DNA of 64,000 nt. Source: Dechloromonas sp. TW-R-39-2. Lineage in GTDB: Bacteria; Pseudomonadota; Gammaproteobacteria; Burkholderiales; Rhodocyclaceae. The notes beneath the pieces were generated by a model that saw nothing but the letters and a program-made list of their open reading frames with translations, searched no databases and was not told where the DNA came from. The stretch covers positions 1,891,001-1,955,000 of the forward strand of contig NZ_CP045202.1 in the NCBI RefSeq assembly GCF_016864195.1, given 5' to 3'. Positions within the stretch are counted from its first letter, which is position 1; each line of letters starts with the position of its first letter. The position numbers were made by a program, and so were the translations under genes. Shown piece by piece: positions 9,175 through 17,358 of this stretch.

Positions 9175-9777
9175 CTATTTTAACAAGGGGCGCAGGGTCG
9201 GCCAGAGATGATTCAGCAGCAGGGGTTGTGCTTCGGCGGTTGGGTGCAGGTTGTCGGCCTGGAAAAAGGTGCTTTGTGCAGCGACCGGCTCAAGCAGGAA
9301 AGGCAGCAGGGCTGTTTTTCGGCTTTGTGCCAGTTGATCGAAACTGTGCTGGAACTGCTGGGTATAGATGCCGTAATTCGGAGGCAGGCGCATGCCGATC
9401 AGCAAAATACGCGCTCCGGCCCGGCGTGAGGCATCAACCATCTTGCCCAGGTTGTCTTGCATCTGGCTGAGCGGCAGGCCGCGCAAACCATCGTTGGCCC
9501 CCAGCACAATGATCACCACGGCAGGTTTGTGCTGCTGGAGCGCCGGTGTTAGGCGGGAAAGTCCGCCGGCCGAGGTTTCGCCGGAAATTGACAGATTGAC
9601 GACGCTATAATCGGAGGCTTGCTCGCTCAGGCGTTTGGCCAGCAGGGAAGGCCAGGCTTGTTCCGGTCGAATGCCATAGCCAGCCGACAGCGAGTCGCCC
9701 ATGATGAGAATGTTTTTGGCGGCCATGGCCGGCAGGGCGGAGAACAGCAGGACGAACAGGAAAAGGGCAAGCCGCAT
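9175..9777 (-). CDS. tesA: SGNH-type arylesterase/lysophospholipase (TesA-like)
   Basis: 200 aa from ATG 9777 with a signal peptide ([19 protein letters not shown]), so it is exported to the periplasm. GDSLSAGYG is block I with the catalytic serine, GANDGLRG is block III, and DNLHPTAEAQ carries the Asp/His pair. TesA enzymes hydrolyse thioesters, esters and lysophospholipids. The start codon overlaps that of the divergent ABC gene, the same tesA-ybbA arrangement as in E. coli. Confidence 0.85.
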   Translation of the reverse strand: MRLALFLFVLLFSALPAMAAKNILIMGDSLSAGYGIRPEQAWPSLLAKRLSEQASDYSVVNLSISGETSAGGLSRLTPALQQHKPAVVIIVLGANDGLRGLPLSQMQDNLGKMVDASRRAGARILLIGMRLPPNYGIYTQQFQHSFDQLAQSRKTALLPFLLEPVAAQSTFFQADNLHPTAEAQPLLLNHLWPTLRPLLK

Positions 9778-10450
9778 GGAAAATGAACCAGTCGTTGAAG
9801 TCGTTGGGCTGGGCAAGACCGTCGATAACGGCGGTACGCCGCTGACCATTTTGCAGGATATTTCCTTTTCGGTCATGCCGGGCGAAACGGTGGCCATTGT
9901 CGGGGCTTCGGGGTCGGGCAAGTCGACTTTGCTGGGTTTGCTGGCCGGACTGGATGTGCCGACGTCGGGCGAGATCCGTCTCGACGGCCTGTCGCTGGCG
10001 GCACTCGATGAAGATGATCGGGCGATTCAGCGCGGCAAGTTGCTCGGTTTCGTTTTCCAGTCATTCCAGTTGTTGCCGGCCCTCAATGCGCTGGAAAATG
10101 TGATGTTGCCGCTTGAATTGGCCGGTTTGAAGACGTCGACCGCGACAGCGCGCGAATGGCTGGAAAAGGTGGGTCTGGCGCATCGCCTGAAGCATTACCC
10201 GAAACACTTGTCGGGCGGTGAGCAGCAGCGTGTCGCGCTGGCCCGCGCTTTTGCCCCTTCACCAAGGCTGGTGCTGGCCGATGAACCGACCGGCAATCTC
10301 GATGCGGCAACCGGCCAGCAAATCATCGAGCTGATGTTCGAACTGAACGCCCGTCAGGGCACAACCCTGATTCTGGTGACCCACGATGAGGCGATCGCCG
10401 CCCGCTGCACGCGGACGTTGCGTATTCAGGGCGGCGGCCTACTTCTCTGA
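9776..10450 (+). CDS. ybbA: ABC transporter ATP-binding protein (YbbA-like)
   Basis: 224 aa from ATG 9776. Walker [10 protein letters not shown], the signature [16 protein letters not shown], Walker [13 protein letters not shown] and the H-loop LVTHDEA are all intact, as in the LolD/MacB/YbbA class. In E. coli the next gene is the permease ybbP. Here a convergent lipoprotein gene overlaps the 3' end, so no permease is in view and the partner must be elsewhere. Confidence 0.85.
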   Translation: MENEPVVEVVGLGKTVDNGGTPLTILQDISFSVMPGETVAIVGASGSGKSTLLGLLAGLDVPTSGEIRLDGLSLAALDEDDRAIQRGKLLGFVFQSFQLLPALNALENVMLPLELAGLKTSTATAREWLEKVGLAHRLKHYPKHLSGGEQQRVALARAFAPSPRLVLADEPTGNLDAATGQQIIELMFELNARQGTTLILVTHDEAIAARCTRTLRIQGGGLLL

Positions 10451-11011
10451 TTTTTCTGCTGCGGGAGGTTCGGCGATGTCGTCGAGCGACTCGATCAGGA
10501 CAAACAGCCGCTGGTAGAACGCCGGGTCAGTCACGGTCTCTTCGCCGACCTTGACCAGCGTGCCCTTGTCCGTCGGCCAGGGCAGTGAAACCGAGCCGAT
10601 GCCGGCTACGCTGAGGCCGGTGCTGGTGCCGCTCGATTTCAATTCGTAACGTGTTTGCAGCGCATTGGCGTAGATGGTCGCCCCCTTGCGGCTGCCCAGG
10701 CAGACGAGGCTGATCTTCAGTTGCAGCTGCTGATCCGCTTGCGGCTGAAAGAACTTGGCACCGCGTATCGTCTGCGCATTCATCGTTTCGACTTCATAGC
10801 CCTGGCTGAGCAGGGCGCGTTTGCCCTGTTCGCAAACGATGGTGTAAGGCTGGTCGCTGTGAAACTGGAAGGGCGATTCGGCATCGAACGACTCGGTGCG
10901 GTAAGCCACAGGTGGTTTCGACGAGCAGGCGGCAATCAGCAGGGCGAGACCGGTCAGGCCAAGGCGCGCGATGGGCAGGAACTGTTTTGTGCGGCGAACT
11001 TCAATCTTCAT
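10439..11011 (-). CDS. DUF2242 family lipoprotein
   Basis: 190 aa. A basic N-terminus and hydrophobic stretch end in the lipobox LLIAAC, so it should be lipid-anchored in the envelope. The body fits DUF2242, a family of unknown function. It converges on and overlaps the ABC gene by 12 bp. Confidence 0.7.
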   Translation of the reverse strand: MKIEVRRTKQFLPIARLGLTGLALLIAACSSKPPVAYRTESFDAESPFQFHSDQPYTIVCEQGKRALLSQGYEVETMNAQTIRGAKFFQPQADQQLQLKISLVCLGSRKGATIYANALQTRYELKSSGTSTGLSVAGIGSVSLPWPTDKGTLVKVGEETVTDPAFYQRLFVLIESLDDIAEPPAAEKSEK

Positions 11012-11066
11012 GGGCGCGGATATTAACGCATTGGCCGTGCGTTCGTTGATTGACCGATTACCCGCT

Positions 11067-11279
11067 CTAGTCGAACAGGCTGGGCTGAAGCGGCGCCAGA
11101 TTTTCCTGTTTGACCGTCAGCCGCACCGCAACGCCCTGACGTCCGATCGCTTCGACGATCATCCGGCCACCGCAGGCTTCGGCCACAACGCGGACATTGC
11201 GGATGGTTTTGCTGCTTCGTCCGGCATAGCTGGCAACTGTTCCGGCATTCGGTAACCAGTGGGTCTTTCCTTTATTCAT
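11067..11279 (-). CDS. Small hypothetical protein (70 aa)
   Basis: ATG 11279 follows a purine-rich GGGGGAAAG site. The product is basic, has no membrane segment and is not recognised. A LexA-type operator lies 62 bp upstream and could act on this gene or on the divergent ORF at 11445. Confidence 0.55.
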   Translation of the reverse strand: MNKGKTHWLPNAGTVASYAGRSSKTIRNVRVVAEACGGRMIVEAIGRQGVAVRLTVKQENLAPLQPSLFD

Positions 11280-11330
11280 GCGCTTTCCCCCATGGTTGAT
11301 AACGGTGCCAAGGTTAACCCAGCGCAGTTA

Positions 11331-11370
11331 AATATCCGAATACTGTACATTTATACAGTATTCGGATATT
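11331..11370. promoter_or_regulatory. LexA (SOS) box inside a 17-bp inverted repeat
   Basis: Positions 11341-11360 read TACTGTACATTTATACAGTA, which keeps the CTGT-N8-ACAG core and most of the E. coli consensus. The symmetry extends to 17-bp perfect arms (11331-11347 and 11354-11370). It lies between divergent small genes. Confidence 0.8.
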
Positions 11371-11444
11371 CTGCTTCCAACAGCAGTTTGCGCTGTCGAA
11401 AAACGCAATCTTCACCATCCGATTCATGGCTAGGAGCAAGCAAA

Positions 11445-11609
11445 ATGAAAACATTGCAAAAATGGTTTGATCAGATCGCCGGTGTGGCCGAAGGCGAGCA
11501 GGAGCGTCTGGCTCGTGCCCGGGAGATTTTTTTCGACGAAATGGCGGATGTGTCGAATCTTGAAATACCGGCTTGCTGGCGTCGCCGCAGCCGTATCGGT
11601 CAGCGCTGA
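11445..11609 (+). CDS. Small ORF downstream of the LexA box (54 aa)
   Basis: ATG 11445 follows AGGAG by eight bases. The peptide begins MKTLQKWFDQIAG, is helical and charged, and has a basic end (WRRRSRIGQR). It has no membrane segment and no family I recognise. Its place 85 bp after a near-perfect LexA box makes it a candidate SOS-induced peptide; that is inference. Confidence 0.5.
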   Translation: MKTLQKWFDQIAGVAEGEQERLARAREIFFDEMADVSNLEIPACWRRRSRIGQR

Positions 11610-11633
11610 TCCGATTCTGGCAGCCAGCGTTTT

Positions 11634-12866
11634 TCAGGCTTCGGCGTACCGACTCAATACCTGGTGGGCAGCGCGTAAGCCGCTGCGCACCGCACCTTCG
11701 AGGGTGGCCGGATATTCTGCCCAGGTGTAGTCGCCCGCCAGAAACAGCCGGGGATGCGAGCTTGCACAGGCCGGGCGCGTGATGCCCGGTCGGCATGAAA
11801 AAGTGGCACGCTTTTCTCGCACGACCCTGAACCCGCTGGCCGGCTCACCCAACCCCAGTTCGGACTGCAATTGCGCTGCGAGTGTCGCGTCATCGAGTTG
11901 CGTCCAGTCGCCTTGGCCGCTTTGTACGCAGGCGAACAGGCCATTGCCGCGGTCGACGACCCATTGGCCGTATTTTCCATTCAGGCTTTGCAGGGGAAAG
12001 GGGAGTTTCGTTTCTGGCCGGAATTGCAGGTAGACCGTGGCAATTGGCTCGTAATCGTAATGGGCATCCATCGCCGGCCAGAGGCGGGCAGCGTGTTGCG
12101 GTGCCGTGGCCAGGATGGCGGCGGAGAAATGTTCACCATCCAGCGTGATGCCGCTGCTGTCGGCCAGGATTGATTCGACGCGACAACCGGTACGCAGGCT
12201 GGCCCCCTGACTGCGTAACCAGTGTTCGGCCGGTTCGGGCAGGAGTTCGCCAAACGGTACGCGCGGCAGCAGCAAATCAGTATCGGCACGGCGTGAACTG
12301 CCCAGGCTGTCGCGTAACACATTGGCAAAAAGCTGGGCTGAAGCACGGTCGACCGTGGTATTCAGTGCGGCAAGGCAGAGTGGCGCCCAAAGGTGCTGGC
12401 GCAGGGCACCAGTTTGGCCGGCAGCATCGAGCCATTCGGCGACGGTTTGTTGCGCATCGACCCGAAAGCCTCGTTGCTTGATACCTTCCATCCATAGGGC
12501 GGTGCCCAGTTTTTCGCGCAGGCCGACGCCTTTTGCCGCGAATAGTCCCCAAGCCACATTGAGCGGTGCGGGGAGTTTTGGCAGTGCCATGCTGAAGCCG
12601 CGGTTATCCATGACTTGCAGCGGACGACGGTCGAACAGCTGGTCAGGATCGGCACCAACCCGGCGCATCAGGGCCAGGGTTTCGCTGTAGGCACCGAGCA
12701 GGATATGCTGGCCGTTGTCCAGTGTCCGGCCATCCAGCTGGGTCGACCTGGCCCGTCCGCCGAGGACGCGGCCAGCTTCAAATAGAACGGTTTGTGCGCC
12801 GCCGGTAGTCAGCTCGACAGCCGCAGCGAGGCCGGACCAGCCACCACCGATGACGGCGATTTTCAT
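11634..12866 (-). CDS. hpnE: Hydroxysqualene dehydroxylase
   Basis: 410 aa from ATG 12866, where MKIAVIGGGWSGLAAAVEL starts the FAD-binding Rossmann fold; GGRARS and LDNGQHILLGAY follow. HpnE reduces hydroxysqualene to squalene, the last step of the HpnCDE route to hopanoid precursors. The gene lies 7 bp after hpnD and ends the operon. Confidence 0.9.
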   Translation of the reverse strand: MKIAVIGGGWSGLAAAVELTTGGAQTVLFEAGRVLGGRARSTQLDGRTLDNGQHILLGAYSETLALMRRVGADPDQLFDRRPLQVMDNRGFSMALPKLPAPLNVAWGLFAAKGVGLREKLGTALWMEGIKQRGFRVDAQQTVAEWLDAAGQTGALRQHLWAPLCLAALNTTVDRASAQLFANVLRDSLGSSRRADTDLLLPRVPFGELLPEPAEHWLRSQGASLRTGCRVESILADSSGITLDGEHFSAAILATAPQHAARLWPAMDAHYDYEPIATVYLQFRPETKLPFPLQSLNGKYGQWVVDRGNGLFACVQSGQGDWTQLDDATLAAQLQSELGLGEPASGFRVVREKRATFSCRPGITRPACASSHPRLFLAGDYTWAEYPATLEGAVRSGLRAAHQVLSRYAEA

Positions 12867-12873
12867 TGGCAGA

Positions 12874-13707
12874 TCAGGCAAACATCCAGGTCTTGCAGGC
12901 AATCCAGATTTTACGAACCGGGGTCAGTGCGATGCGCTGGTGCAGTACCTGGAAATTCTCGGCCTTGATTTCATCGAGCAGGGTGCGGTAGATGGCTGCC
13001 ATGATCAGGCCGGGGCGCTGGTTTTTGCGGTCGACGGCCGGTAACTGGGCAAATGCCTGGGCGTAGTATTTTTCGGCACGTTCGGTCTGGAACTTCATCA
13101 GGGCGACGAAGTTGTCCGAATATTTACCGTTGAGAATGTCGGCAGCCGGCACGTTGAATTGCTTGAGTTCATCCATCGGGATATAGATGCGGCCGCGCCG
13201 GGCATCTTCGCCGATGTCGCGAATAATGTTGGTGAGCTGGAAAGCCATGCCCAGGTCGTGGGCGTACTTTTGCGTCTGGCGATCTTCGAAGCCGAAGATC
13301 TCGGCCGCGAGCAGGCCAACCACGCTGGCAACCCGGTAGCAATAGAGCGACAGGCCCTTGAAGTCGAGATAGCGCGACTGCTGCAGGTCCATCTCCATGC
13401 CGTCGATGATTTCGAGCAACTGCTCTTTCGGCAGGTTGAACTGCTTGCTGACTTCTTTCAGTGCCAGGCCAACCGGGTGTTGCGGCTGGCCGTCGGCGAC
13501 GCGTTCGACTTCCTGGCGCCACCAGGCCAGCTTGGTCGAGGCCAACGAAATGTCGTGACATTCATCGACCACATCGTCCACTTCGCGGCAGAAGGCGTAC
13601 AGCGCCATGATGGCACGGCGACGCTCGACCGGCAGGAAGAGGAAGCTGTAATAGAAGGAGGAGCCGCTGGCGGCGCACTTTTCCTGGCAATATTGTTCTG
13701 GACTCAT
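12874..13707 (-). CDS. hpnD: Presqualene diphosphate synthase
   Basis: 277 aa from ATG 13707. The two Asp-rich motifs of trans-isoprenyl synthases are present: DDVVD (residues 44-48) and RDIGED. HpnD joins two farnesyl diphosphates to presqualene diphosphate. It sits in the middle of hpnC-hpnD-hpnE; four bases separate the hpnC stop from its start. Confidence 0.9.
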   Translation of the reverse strand: MSPEQYCQEKCAASGSSFYYSFLFLPVERRRAIMALYAFCREVDDVVDECHDISLASTKLAWWRQEVERVADGQPQHPVGLALKEVSKQFNLPKEQLLEIIDGMEMDLQQSRYLDFKGLSLYCYRVASVVGLLAAEIFGFEDRQTQKYAHDLGMAFQLTNIIRDIGEDARRGRIYIPMDELKQFNVPAADILNGKYSDNFVALMKFQTERAEKYYAQAFAQLPAVDRKNQRPGLIMAAIYRTLLDEIKAENFQVLHQRIALTPVRKIWIACKTWMFA

Positions 13708-13711
13708 GGGG

Positions 13712-14521
13712 CTACATTCTAAAGGAACGGCCGGCAAGTACGACCCAGTCCCATTTGCCGAGCTTGGGCCGGCGGTTGAAAACATCGCCGCGCACCTGGC
13801 GCAGGCGTTCGAGAATACGCAGGCCGCCTTGAATCGTCAGGCGAATTTCCCAGCCAAGCCGGCCGGGCAGGGCATGAACCAGCGGCGCTCCGCGCAGCAT
13901 CAGTGTCTGTGCCCGATCTATTTCAAAGTCCATCAATGCCGCCCAGTTGGCCGACCAGCGGCTGGCGGCGATATCGGCTTCGCTGACCTTAAAATGCGGA
14001 AAATCGGTTTGCGGAATGTAAACCCGGTCTTTTTTCCAGTCGACCGCGACATCCTGCCAGAAGTTGATCAGTTGCAAGGCGGTACAGATGCAGTCCGACT
14101 GCTCCAGATGTTCCGCTTCGGTCCGGCCAAAAAGATGCAGCACCAGGCGACCGACCGGGTTGGCCGAGCGGCGGCAGTAGTCGTGCAGTTCCGGATAGTC
14201 GGCGTAACGCTGTTTGACCACGTCCTGAGCGAAGGCATCGAGCAGGTCGCGAAACAGCTGGATCGGCAATCGATGGGCCTGAATGACGTCGGCCAGATCG
14301 GCAAACAAAGGCGTTTGCGGCGGGCTGCCCGATCCGATCCGGTCCAGTTCGCTGTGGTAGGCCTTGAGATCGGCCAGGCGTTGCCCGGCGGTGGCATCGC
14401 CTTCGTCGGCAATGTCGTCGGCGCTGCGGGCGAAACGGTAAATCACCTCGATCGGTCGACGCAGTTGCGGCGGCACGAGCAGGGAGGCAACGGGGAAGTT
14501 TTCGTAATGATCGACTGGCAT
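13712..14521 (-). CDS. hpnC: Hydroxysqualene synthase
   Basis: 269 aa from ATG 14521. DDIAD (residues 35-39) and NFWQDVAVDWKKDR are the two metal-binding motifs. HpnC turns presqualene diphosphate into hydroxysqualene. It is the first gene of the operon, reading away from the tRNA-Leu gene 53 bp upstream. No cyclase (shc) is in the window. Confidence 0.9.
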   Translation of the reverse strand: MPVDHYENFPVASLLVPPQLRRPIEVIYRFARSADDIADEGDATAGQRLADLKAYHSELDRIGSGSPPQTPLFADLADVIQAHRLPIQLFRDLLDAFAQDVVKQRYADYPELHDYCRRSANPVGRLVLHLFGRTEAEHLEQSDCICTALQLINFWQDVAVDWKKDRVYIPQTDFPHFKVSEADIAASRWSANWAALMDFEIDRAQTLMLRGAPLVHALPGRLGWEIRLTIQGGLRILERLRQVRGDVFNRRPKLGKWDWVVLAGRSFRM

Positions 14522-14574
14522 GGGGCCGCAAGTATAGGGTGGAAGCCGATTGAGTGGTAGAATCCGCGCCGCCT

Positions 14575-14659
14575 GCCCAAGTGGCGAAATTGGTAGACGC
14601 ACCAGATTTAGGTTCTGGCGCCGAAAGGTGTGGGGGTTCGAGTCCCTTCTTGGGCACCA
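14575..14659 (+). tRNA. tRNA-Leu (anticodon UAG)
   Basis: The acceptor stem GCCCAAG pairs with the 3' end before an encoded CCA. The anticodon arm CCAGA-TTTAGGT-TCTGG gives UAG, and a long variable arm follows, as in class II tRNAs. The last 16 bases are the prophage attachment core, and the gene is left intact by the insertion. Confidence 0.95.
14644..14659 (+). repeat. attL core
   Basis: CCCTTCTTGGGCACCA, the 3' end of tRNA-Leu, repeated exactly at attR. Confidence 0.9.
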
Positions 14660-14767
14660 AATAATGTTACTCCGTTAGTCGATGACAACAAAACCCGCGT
14701 CAATACGTGGGTTTTGTTTTTTGTGCGTTACGAATTTTGCTCATTTATCGATAGTTTTATACACTGC

Positions 14768-14788
14768 ACTCCCCATTTTTTACGCACG
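14768..14788 (+). repeat. 21-bp direct repeat near attL (possible integrase arm site)
   Basis: It contains CCCCATTTTTTACGCACG and recurs perfectly at 56074-56094 in the same orientation, 57 bp before attR. Integrases of this kind bind arm sites on both sides of the core. It ends 9 bp before the integrase start. Confidence 0.6.
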
Positions 14789-14797
14789 GGATTACGC

Positions 14798-15796
14798 ATG
14801 GCATCGATCAAGCCGCACAAGGATGGTTACCGCGCGCAGGTGTATGTTCAAGGCGTTCGTGATTCTGCTGTGTTCCGGACGAAGCGTGAGGCTTCGGCCT
14901 GGGCGGCAGCCCGTGAGGTGGAACTCCGGAGTGATGCAAAAAAATCTCCCGCCCAGAAGCTCACGTTGCTGGACATGATGAAGCGATACTCCGAGGAGGT
15001 GTCTCCCGGAAAAGAGAGCGGTGTTCGGGAGCAAAAACGGCTAAAGGCGATGGAGGATCTTTTGCCGGTGGATACTTTGCTGGTCGACATAGGGCCAGAG
15101 CATTTTGCTCAATGGAGGAATGTTCGGCTTAAAACAGTCAAGCCGGCAACGGTAATTCGTGAGTTCAAATTGGTGTCGGCGATGTTTGAGGTCGCTCGAA
15201 AAGAGTGGCGATGGATTTCTGTAAATCCAGTTTCAGACGTTGCCAGGCCGCCACCGCCACCGAATAGAGAGCGAGTTATTTCGTTAAGTGAGATCAGGGC
15301 TATGCTTCGTGCGCTTCATTACCGGCGCGGCCCTGTGCGAAGCGTTTCTCATGCTGTTGCCTGCACTATGCTTTTGGCGCTCCGAACTGGCGCAAGAGCA
15401 GGTGAACTATGCGGATTGACGTGGGATATGGTTTCTGCCGACTACATCACCGTTGGCGACAAGCCCGGCGGCAGAAAAACCGGCATTAGAAAGGTGGCGA
15501 TGACGCGCCAGGCGATGCGCGTCATCGAGCAACTCAAGGGCTATGACCCGCTTTTTGTGGTAGGTCTTAAATCATCTACGCTTGATGCGAACTTCAGAAA
15601 GTACAGAGACAGAGTTGGGCTTTCTGGGTTCACATTCCATGACACTCGGCATACTGCGGCGACATGGATTGCTCAGAAAATTGATGTTCTTGATCTATGC
15701 AAGATGTTCGGGTGGTCAAACCCGAAGATGGCGATGGTTTACTACAACCCAACCGCGTCCGATATTGCTAAGCGGTTGGGTCGTAGGGCAGGGTAG
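14798..15796 (+). CDS. int: Phage tyrosine integrase
   Basis: 332 aa from ATG 14798. The catalytic residues are Arg200 (RTGARAGEL), His281 and Arg284 (HDTRHTAATW), and Tyr315 or Tyr316 (MAMVYYNP). The usual LGHS motif is replaced by FGWSN. The N-terminus looks like a short arm-binding domain (IKPHKDGYRAQVYV). It recombines the tRNA-Leu core. It does not look like an integron IntI: it is of phage type, and I see no IntI-specific extra helix between the second catalytic motifs. Confidence 0.92.
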   Translation: MASIKPHKDGYRAQVYVQGVRDSAVFRTKREASAWAAAREVELRSDAKKSPAQKLTLLDMMKRYSEEVSPGKESGVREQKRLKAMEDLLPVDTLLVDIGPEHFAQWRNVRLKTVKPATVIREFKLVSAMFEVARKEWRWISVNPVSDVARPPPPPNRERVISLSEIRAMLRALHYRRGPVRSVSHAVACTMLLALRTGARAGELCGLTWDMVSADYITVGDKPGGRKTGIRKVAMTRQAMRVIEQLKGYDPLFVVGLKSSTLDANFRKYRDRVGLSGFTFHDTRHTAATWIAQKIDVLDLCKMFGWSNPKMAMVYYNPTASDIAKRLGRRAG

Positions 15797-15804
15797 CCTG
15801 ATTT

Positions 15805-15841
15805 GATATACACCTTTTTAGGTGTCTATAAGGCGTTGGGC
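15805..15841 (+). repeat. Left junction of the cassette array (GTTGGGC core after a hairpin)
   Basis: GTTGGGC at 15835-15841 is a complete integron core site. Its left flank is a simple hairpin (ACACCT-TTTT-AGGTGT), not a full attC, so it resembles an insertion point (attI-like) or a degenerate site. The hairpin may also terminate the integrase transcript and the leftward operon. Confidence 0.6.
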
Positions 15842-16125
15842 GTCAAAATCAGCGCTGGACCATCGGGGTATGTGCTCACGAGATCGCCGCTCTTGTTGCG
15901 GAATGCCGATATTCCGGTCGGAATCGGTTTCTTCGGTGCAGCAACAAACCACGGGCGTCCGCGCAAAATGCACTCGGTGTCATCAACTCGCTGCATTTCT
16001 TCCTGCACCCGTTTTCGGTACTCATCGGGCAGATTGTTCAGTTCCTGCCAGTTGTGCTCCTGTCCGCAGCCATCACAGCCACGCTCGCCATTGCCAAGGC
16101 AGAAATAGGTTTTGCTTTTGTCCAT
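15826..16125 (-). CDS. Cassette A: hypothetical protein (99 aa)
   Basis: Starts MDKSKTYFCLGNGERGCDGCG; the three cysteines may bind a metal. It contains a charged helix (PDEYRKRVQEEMQRVDD). The C-terminal LTPNAL is encoded by the array's left junction, so the gene runs through the core site. AGGAC precedes the start. Not recognised; probably expressed from the phage leftward operon. Confidence 0.7.
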   Translation of the reverse strand: MDKSKTYFCLGNGERGCDGCGQEHNWQELNNLPDEYRKRVQEEMQRVDDTECILRGRPWFVAAPKKPIPTGISAFRNKSGDLVSTYPDGPALILTPNAL

Positions 16126-16150
16126 TTCATTAGTCCTTTCCGGGCGTCAC

Positions 16151-16211
16151 GCCCAACTATTCAATCAACCGGACAGCCCTGACGGGCTTCCGGTTATCTC
16201 AGGCGTTCGGC
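16151..16211 (+). repeat. attC-like site 1
   Basis: GCCCAAC at 16151-16157 and GTTCGGC at 16205-16211 flank the inner arms ATCAACCGGACAGCCC and GGGCTTCCGGTTAT. The left arm has the extra C residues. The inner part is almost identical to site 2. Confidence 0.85.
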
Positions 16212-16483
16212 GTCAATGCAGCCCTCGCCCGTTCTGCTCGTTTTCGGTATTCGTGTGTCGCGCTCCGGATGGCTCGCCAGTATTCGGACACGTCCGATTC
16301 GGCTTGCTCCAACTCAACCAGCGCGGCCGCGCATGCCTCAATGTCAGTTTCATCAACGACCTCGCCACGCTCAATTGCCGCGTGATGTCGGTTCATCGCT
16401 TTCAGCATGTTGTCGCAGCAGGTCGCAAGGTGGTCAGCATCAAACAACGCGCCATGCACAAGCCGTTTCTGTTCATCGGTCAT
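16199..16483 (-). CDS. Cassette B: hypothetical protein (94 aa)
   Basis: Begins MTDEQKRLVHGALFDADHLA at 16483, seven bases after GGAGA; an upstream ATG at 16525 lies inside attC site 2. The protein is helical and acidic. It ends ALTPNA inside attC site 1. No known function; resembles small phage early proteins in size and composition. Confidence 0.7.
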   Translation of the reverse strand: MTDEQKRLVHGALFDADHLATCCDNMLKAMNRHHAAIERGEVVDETDIEACAAALVELEQAESDVSEYWRAIRSATHEYRKRAERARAALTPNA

Positions 16484-16507
16484 TGCTTCTCTCCTTCGTA
16501 AATTGCC

Positions 16508-16568
16508 GCCGAACCCATCAATCAACCGGACAGCCCTGACGGGCTTCCGGTTATCTCAGGCGTTGGGC
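16508..16568 (+). repeat. attC-like site 2
   Basis: GCCGAAC at 16508-16514 is the complement of the site 1 right core; GTTGGGC lies at 16562-16568. The inner palindrome is nearly the same as in site 1, so the two cassettes share a recent attC ancestor. Confidence 0.85.
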
Positions 16569-16738
16569 GTCTTGTTCATTGCTGCGGTCAACATGTCATC
16601 CAGCTCTTTTTTGTCGGCGGCTATCCCGTCTTCAATGCGCTGCGCCTCGGCAATCTTTCCGGCCGCTTCGTCGCGCAATTTCTTCGCCAGTTGCGCGCGC
16701 TCGTTCCACGAAAGCGGCCTCGGGTCATAGAGCGCCAT
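16556..16738 (-). CDS. Cassette C, second ORF: hypothetical protein (60 aa)
   Basis: Begins MALYDPRPLSWNERAQLAKK at 16738, a long charged helix, and ends NKTPNA inside attC site 2. Its ATG overlaps the stop of the ORF before it (TAATG), so translation is coupled. A two-gene cassette is less common than a single-gene one. Confidence 0.7.
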   Translation of the reverse strand: MALYDPRPLSWNERAQLAKKLRDEAAGKIAEAQRIEDGIAADKKELDDMLTAAMNKTPNA

Positions 16739-16980
16739 TACTGCACCGCTTCCTGTTTCCATTTGCCAGCAAATTGCGGCTTCGCAATAAACGCCGCAGT
16801 GCCTTCAAGGCGAGCCACCGCGTCATCTTGTCCAACGGTGGCGCACATCATCACGCCAGCCACACTGCACAACTTCATCAGGGCATTGCCGGCGTCTTCA
16901 ACGGTGTCCAATCCACAGGCGTTCAGGTAGTCCTGCACGTGCTTCTGTGCCAGCTTCTCGGCTTCTTGTTGCGTAACCAT
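16738..16980 (-). CDS. Cassette C, first ORF: hypothetical protein (80 aa)
   Basis: Begins MVTQQEAEKLAQKHVQDYLN after an AGGAA site. Helical, with two cysteines in LCSVAGVMMCATVG. Not recognised. The only partner gene in the same cassette starts at its stop codon. Confidence 0.7.
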   Translation of the reverse strand: MVTQQEAEKLAQKHVQDYLNACGLDTVEDAGNALMKLCSVAGVMMCATVGQDDAVARLEGTAAFIAKPQFAGKWKQEAVQ

Positions 16981-17005
16981 TTCAGTTCCTTTCTGGGCGT
17001 CAACC

Positions 17006-17073
17006 GCCCAACATTTCAGTCAACGCTGACCTTCGCGGCTACGCCGCTCGGCCCGTTACTGCCAGCGTTATGC
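17006..17073 (+). repeat. attC-like site 3
   Basis: GCCCAAC 17006-17012 complements the site 2 right core; GTTATGC 17067-17073. The inner left arm CAGTCAACG has one C more than its partner CGTTACTG, giving plus polarity. Confidence 0.85.
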
Positions 17074-17277
17074 GCCAAGCAAGCGCTCCCTGTTCGCGGA
17101 CCGCAGCAGGTCCATGGCCTCCATGATCTTTCGGCAGGCGTACTGCGCCGGAGCCGCCTCGGCCTCTTCTTCCTCGTCCTCGAAATCGTCAATGTCGCTA
17201 TCGGAAGTTGCCTCCAGCGCGTCGAATGCTTGCTGCAACAGGAGCAACGGCTTGGCGTTGTTGGTGTCGGTGTTCAT
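17068..17277 (-). CDS. Cassette D: acidic hypothetical protein (69 aa)
   Basis: Begins MNTDTNNAKPLLLLQQAFDA after GGAAG. The middle is strongly acidic (DSDIDDFEDEEEEAEAA). The TAA stop is inside the GTTATGC core of site 3. Acidic small phage proteins often act as DNA mimics or inhibitors; that possibility is only an inference here. Confidence 0.7.
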   Translation of the reverse strand: MNTDTNNAKPLLLLQQAFDALEATSDSDIDDFEDEEEEAEAAPAQYACRKIMEAMDLLRSANRERLLGA

Positions 17278-17298
17278 GTTCTTCCTTTCAAAAATGCC

Positions 17299-17358
17299 GC
17301 ATAACACGGCGGTCAAGCGGAGCGCCCTGACGGTCGCCCGCTTACCTCAGCGTTAGCC
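17299..17358 (+). repeat. attC-like site 4
   Basis: GCATAAC 17299-17305 complements the site 3 right core; GTTAGCC 17352-17358. Inner arms GGTCAAGCGG and CCGCTTACC are the classic integron form, with the extra C on the left. Confidence 0.9.

Noticed and set aside
14798..15796. Prophage integrase as the integron integrase
   Set aside because: It is a phage-type tyrosine recombinase at attL of a tRNA site, without visible IntI features.
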